Assembly (NCBI GenBank): GCA_020216965.1
Contig: JAIWOJ010000131.1
Coordinates: 1 to 6,597 of the forward strand
DNA from: Prosthecobacter sp.
Lineage (GTDB): Bacteria > Verrucomicrobiota > Verrucomicrobiia > Verrucomicrobiales > Verrucomicrobiaceae
Direction of reading: 5' to 3'
Length of the DNA: 6,597 nt
Each line of letters begins with the position of its first letter. Within the stretch, counting starts at the first letter, position 1. Below are positions 5,361 through 6,597 of the stretch, piece after piece. A program made the translations under genes and the position numbers. Under the pieces are notes generated by a model, which saw only the letters and a program-made list of their open reading frames with translations, was not told the DNA's origin and did not search any database.

Positions 5361-6597
5361 CTAGACCAGCTTCTGCCTCTTGCGCATCAGCCACTCGATG
5401 GCTAGCAGGAGGATCACGGCACCAAACCACCACCAACTGGACCAGAGCAGCGTCTCCTCCACTGTGATCTGCCTCCGATCAATCGCCTGAAGCAGGCCGG
5501 GAAGCTCCGTCGCCGCCTGTTCTTCACGCAGGAAACGACCGCCGCTGGTGTTTGCCATCGCCTCAAGCAAGGGGCGATTCATGGTCAGCGTCGCCCATTC
5601 AGGGTTCCCCGCATCTGCCACCCGCAGGCTCAGGCGCAGGTCACTGCGTGGCGCGTTCGGGCTTTCTGCCACAGCGATTTCATAGGCACCGGCCTTGAGC
5701 GGTGGTGTTTGGGCACGAAAAACGCCCTCGTGGGTAGGATCAGGCTCCAGAGGCAGGGTGGCTACCTCTTTGCCATCGAGCAGCAAAAAGGCGCGCGGCT
5801 CCGCCATGCTGACGAGCTCTCCCTTGGCATTGCGGACGCGCACGCGGATTTCCCCCTGCTCTCCAGGGGTGTAGCGGAGTCGGTCGGTGCCGATGGAGAG
5901 GGTGCGATTTTCTGCCTGGAAGGGCGGCGCGGCGATCCAGGCGGCCATCTGCATCCAGAGGCGCTGATGATAGAGATCTGCCACCTGATAGCGCCAACGC
6001 CAGAGGTCATCCGTGGCAAGATAGAGCACCGCCCCTGCGCCAGCCTGGCGGAAAACCATGCCAGGAGAGCTGTCGGCGCGCTTTTCTGGCGTCAGTTCAG
6101 CCAGGATCTGGCTGCCTGGCAGCGCCTGCACTTCAGCAGCCCATAGCATCGGCGGCAGGGTGGGCCAGAGCGCCGCGTTGGCACTGGGGCTATCACTGAG
6201 GCGCAGGCCGGGCTGGCGCTCACCTTCTGGGGTGAGTTTCCAGGACCATGTGCGGATGCCATCGGCTTGGCCCGACCAAAAAACCGGCACCAGGGGCGCG
6301 GTCTTGCCCTTGGCCCATTCCTTGAGATGACCGCGCGCGCCATCGATGAGGATGAGCCCCCCACCGCGCTTTTCGACGAACTCGATCAGCCAATCCACCT
6401 GCGTCTGGCTGAAGCGCTGCGGGCTGACATCCCCCAGCAGCACGAGGTCATGGCTCAGCAGCTCTTCACGGGTTTTAGGAAAGTATTTCTGAATTGCGCC
6501 CTCCTCCGGCCTGGGCGCATAGTCATCAAGAACCAGCCTCGTCTCCCAGCGGTCATCCCGGTCAAAGTGATTGTGGATGTAACGTGCCTCCCAGCGT
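5361..6597 (-). CDS. Membrane-anchored BatA/VWA-associated protein, amidotransferase-like (5' end missing)
   Basis: The last 411 or so residues of a larger protein read from the right edge down to TAG at 5361-5363. Its visible start (RWEARYIHNHFDRDDRWE) followed by HDLVLLGDVSPQRF and WLIEFVEKRGGGLILIDG matches the class-I glutamine-amidotransferase-like domain of large envelope proteins common in Planctomycetota and Verrucomicrobiota. The family motif LYLATDDLWRWRYQ is present (about 5970-6030), followed by a beta-rich Ig/MG-like region (TPGEQGEIRVRVRN, then GVFRAQTPPLKAGAYEI). Near the end, SWWWFGAVILLLAIEWL is a transmembrane helix with a short cytosolic RKRQKLV tail. Such proteins are usually encoded with a MoxR ATPase, a DUF58 protein and BatA-type membrane proteins; those genes would lie beyond the right edge. 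The gene continues past a possible GTG start at 6443, since the frame is open to base 6597 and the upstream residues fit the family. Exact function is unknown; the catalytic triad of true amidotransferases is not evident. Confidence 0.8.
   Translation of the reverse strand, partial: RWEARYIHNHFDRDDRWETRLVLDDYAPRPEEGAIQKYFPKTREELLSHDLVLLGDVSPQRFSQTQVDWLIEFVEKRGGGLILIDGARGHLKEWAKGKTAPLVPVFWSGQADGIRTWSWKLTPEGERQPGLRLSDSPSANAALWPTLPPMLWAAEVQALPGSQILAELTPEKRADSSPGMVFRQAGAGAVLYLATDDLWRWRYQVADLYHQRLWMQMAAWIAAPPFQAENRTLSIGTDRLRYTPGEQGEIRVRVRNAKGELVSMAEPRAFLLLDGKEVATLPLEPDPTHEGVFRAQTPPLKAGAYEIAVAESPNAPRSDLRLSLRVADAGNPEWATLTMNRPLLEAMANTSGGRFLREEQAATELPGLLQAIDRRQITVEETLLWSSWWWFGAVILLLAIEWLMRKRQKLV

Noticed and set aside
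5709..6146. Plus-strand open frame of 145 residues
   Set aside because: It lies opposite the conserved amidotransferase/MG-like protein, including its WRWR motif, and shows no protein family pattern.
6441..6443. GTG as the start of the minus-strand protein
   Set aside because: The frame stays open to the window edge, and the residues upstream (RWEARYIHN, DDYAPRPEE) fit the same domain, so the gene begins outside the window.

Overview
The window reads as ordinary chromosomal DNA of a GC-rich bacterium, most likely a member of Verrucomicrobiota (Verrucomicrobiaceae, Prosthecobacter-like). That placement is inferred from protein style: a membrane-anchored 'WRWR' BatA/VWA-associated protein, a zinc-ribbon TPM protein next to an anchored partner, and genes mostly without Shine-Dalgarno sequences. 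No 16S or other marker is present to prove it. I see no tRNA, rRNA, insertion sequence, CRISPR array or phage gene.

Layout, left to right. (1) The 3' end of an L,D-transpeptidase (YkuD) gene enters from the left edge. (2) A 300-base gap follows, holding a strong intrinsic terminator and a second GC hairpin. (3) A two-gene unit encodes a steroid-isomerase-like NTF2-fold protein and TsaB, joined by an ATGA overlap. (4) After a possible terminator comes a second pair: a zinc-ribbon/TPM-domain protein, then an exported, membrane-anchored protein whose middle part looks like a diverged TPM domain. (5) After a gap with a plausible promoter lies a monocistronic gene for a fused NuoE-NuoF flavoprotein carrying [2Fe-2S], FMN/NADH and [4Fe-4S] sites. 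(6) Convergent to it, on the minus strand, is the C-terminal part of a large membrane-anchored protein with an amidotransferase-like and an Ig/MG-like region, which runs off the right edge.

The genes do not form one pathway. Cell-wall crosslinking, tRNA t6A modification, a TPM pair, an NADH-linked redox module and a BatA/MoxR-type envelope protein sit side by side. The points most worth a second look are the TPM pair (soluble zinc-ribbon form plus anchored diverged form), the NuoE-NuoF fusion with no catalytic subunit beside it, and the structured non-coding gap at 243-542. I did not find a clear new biological system here.
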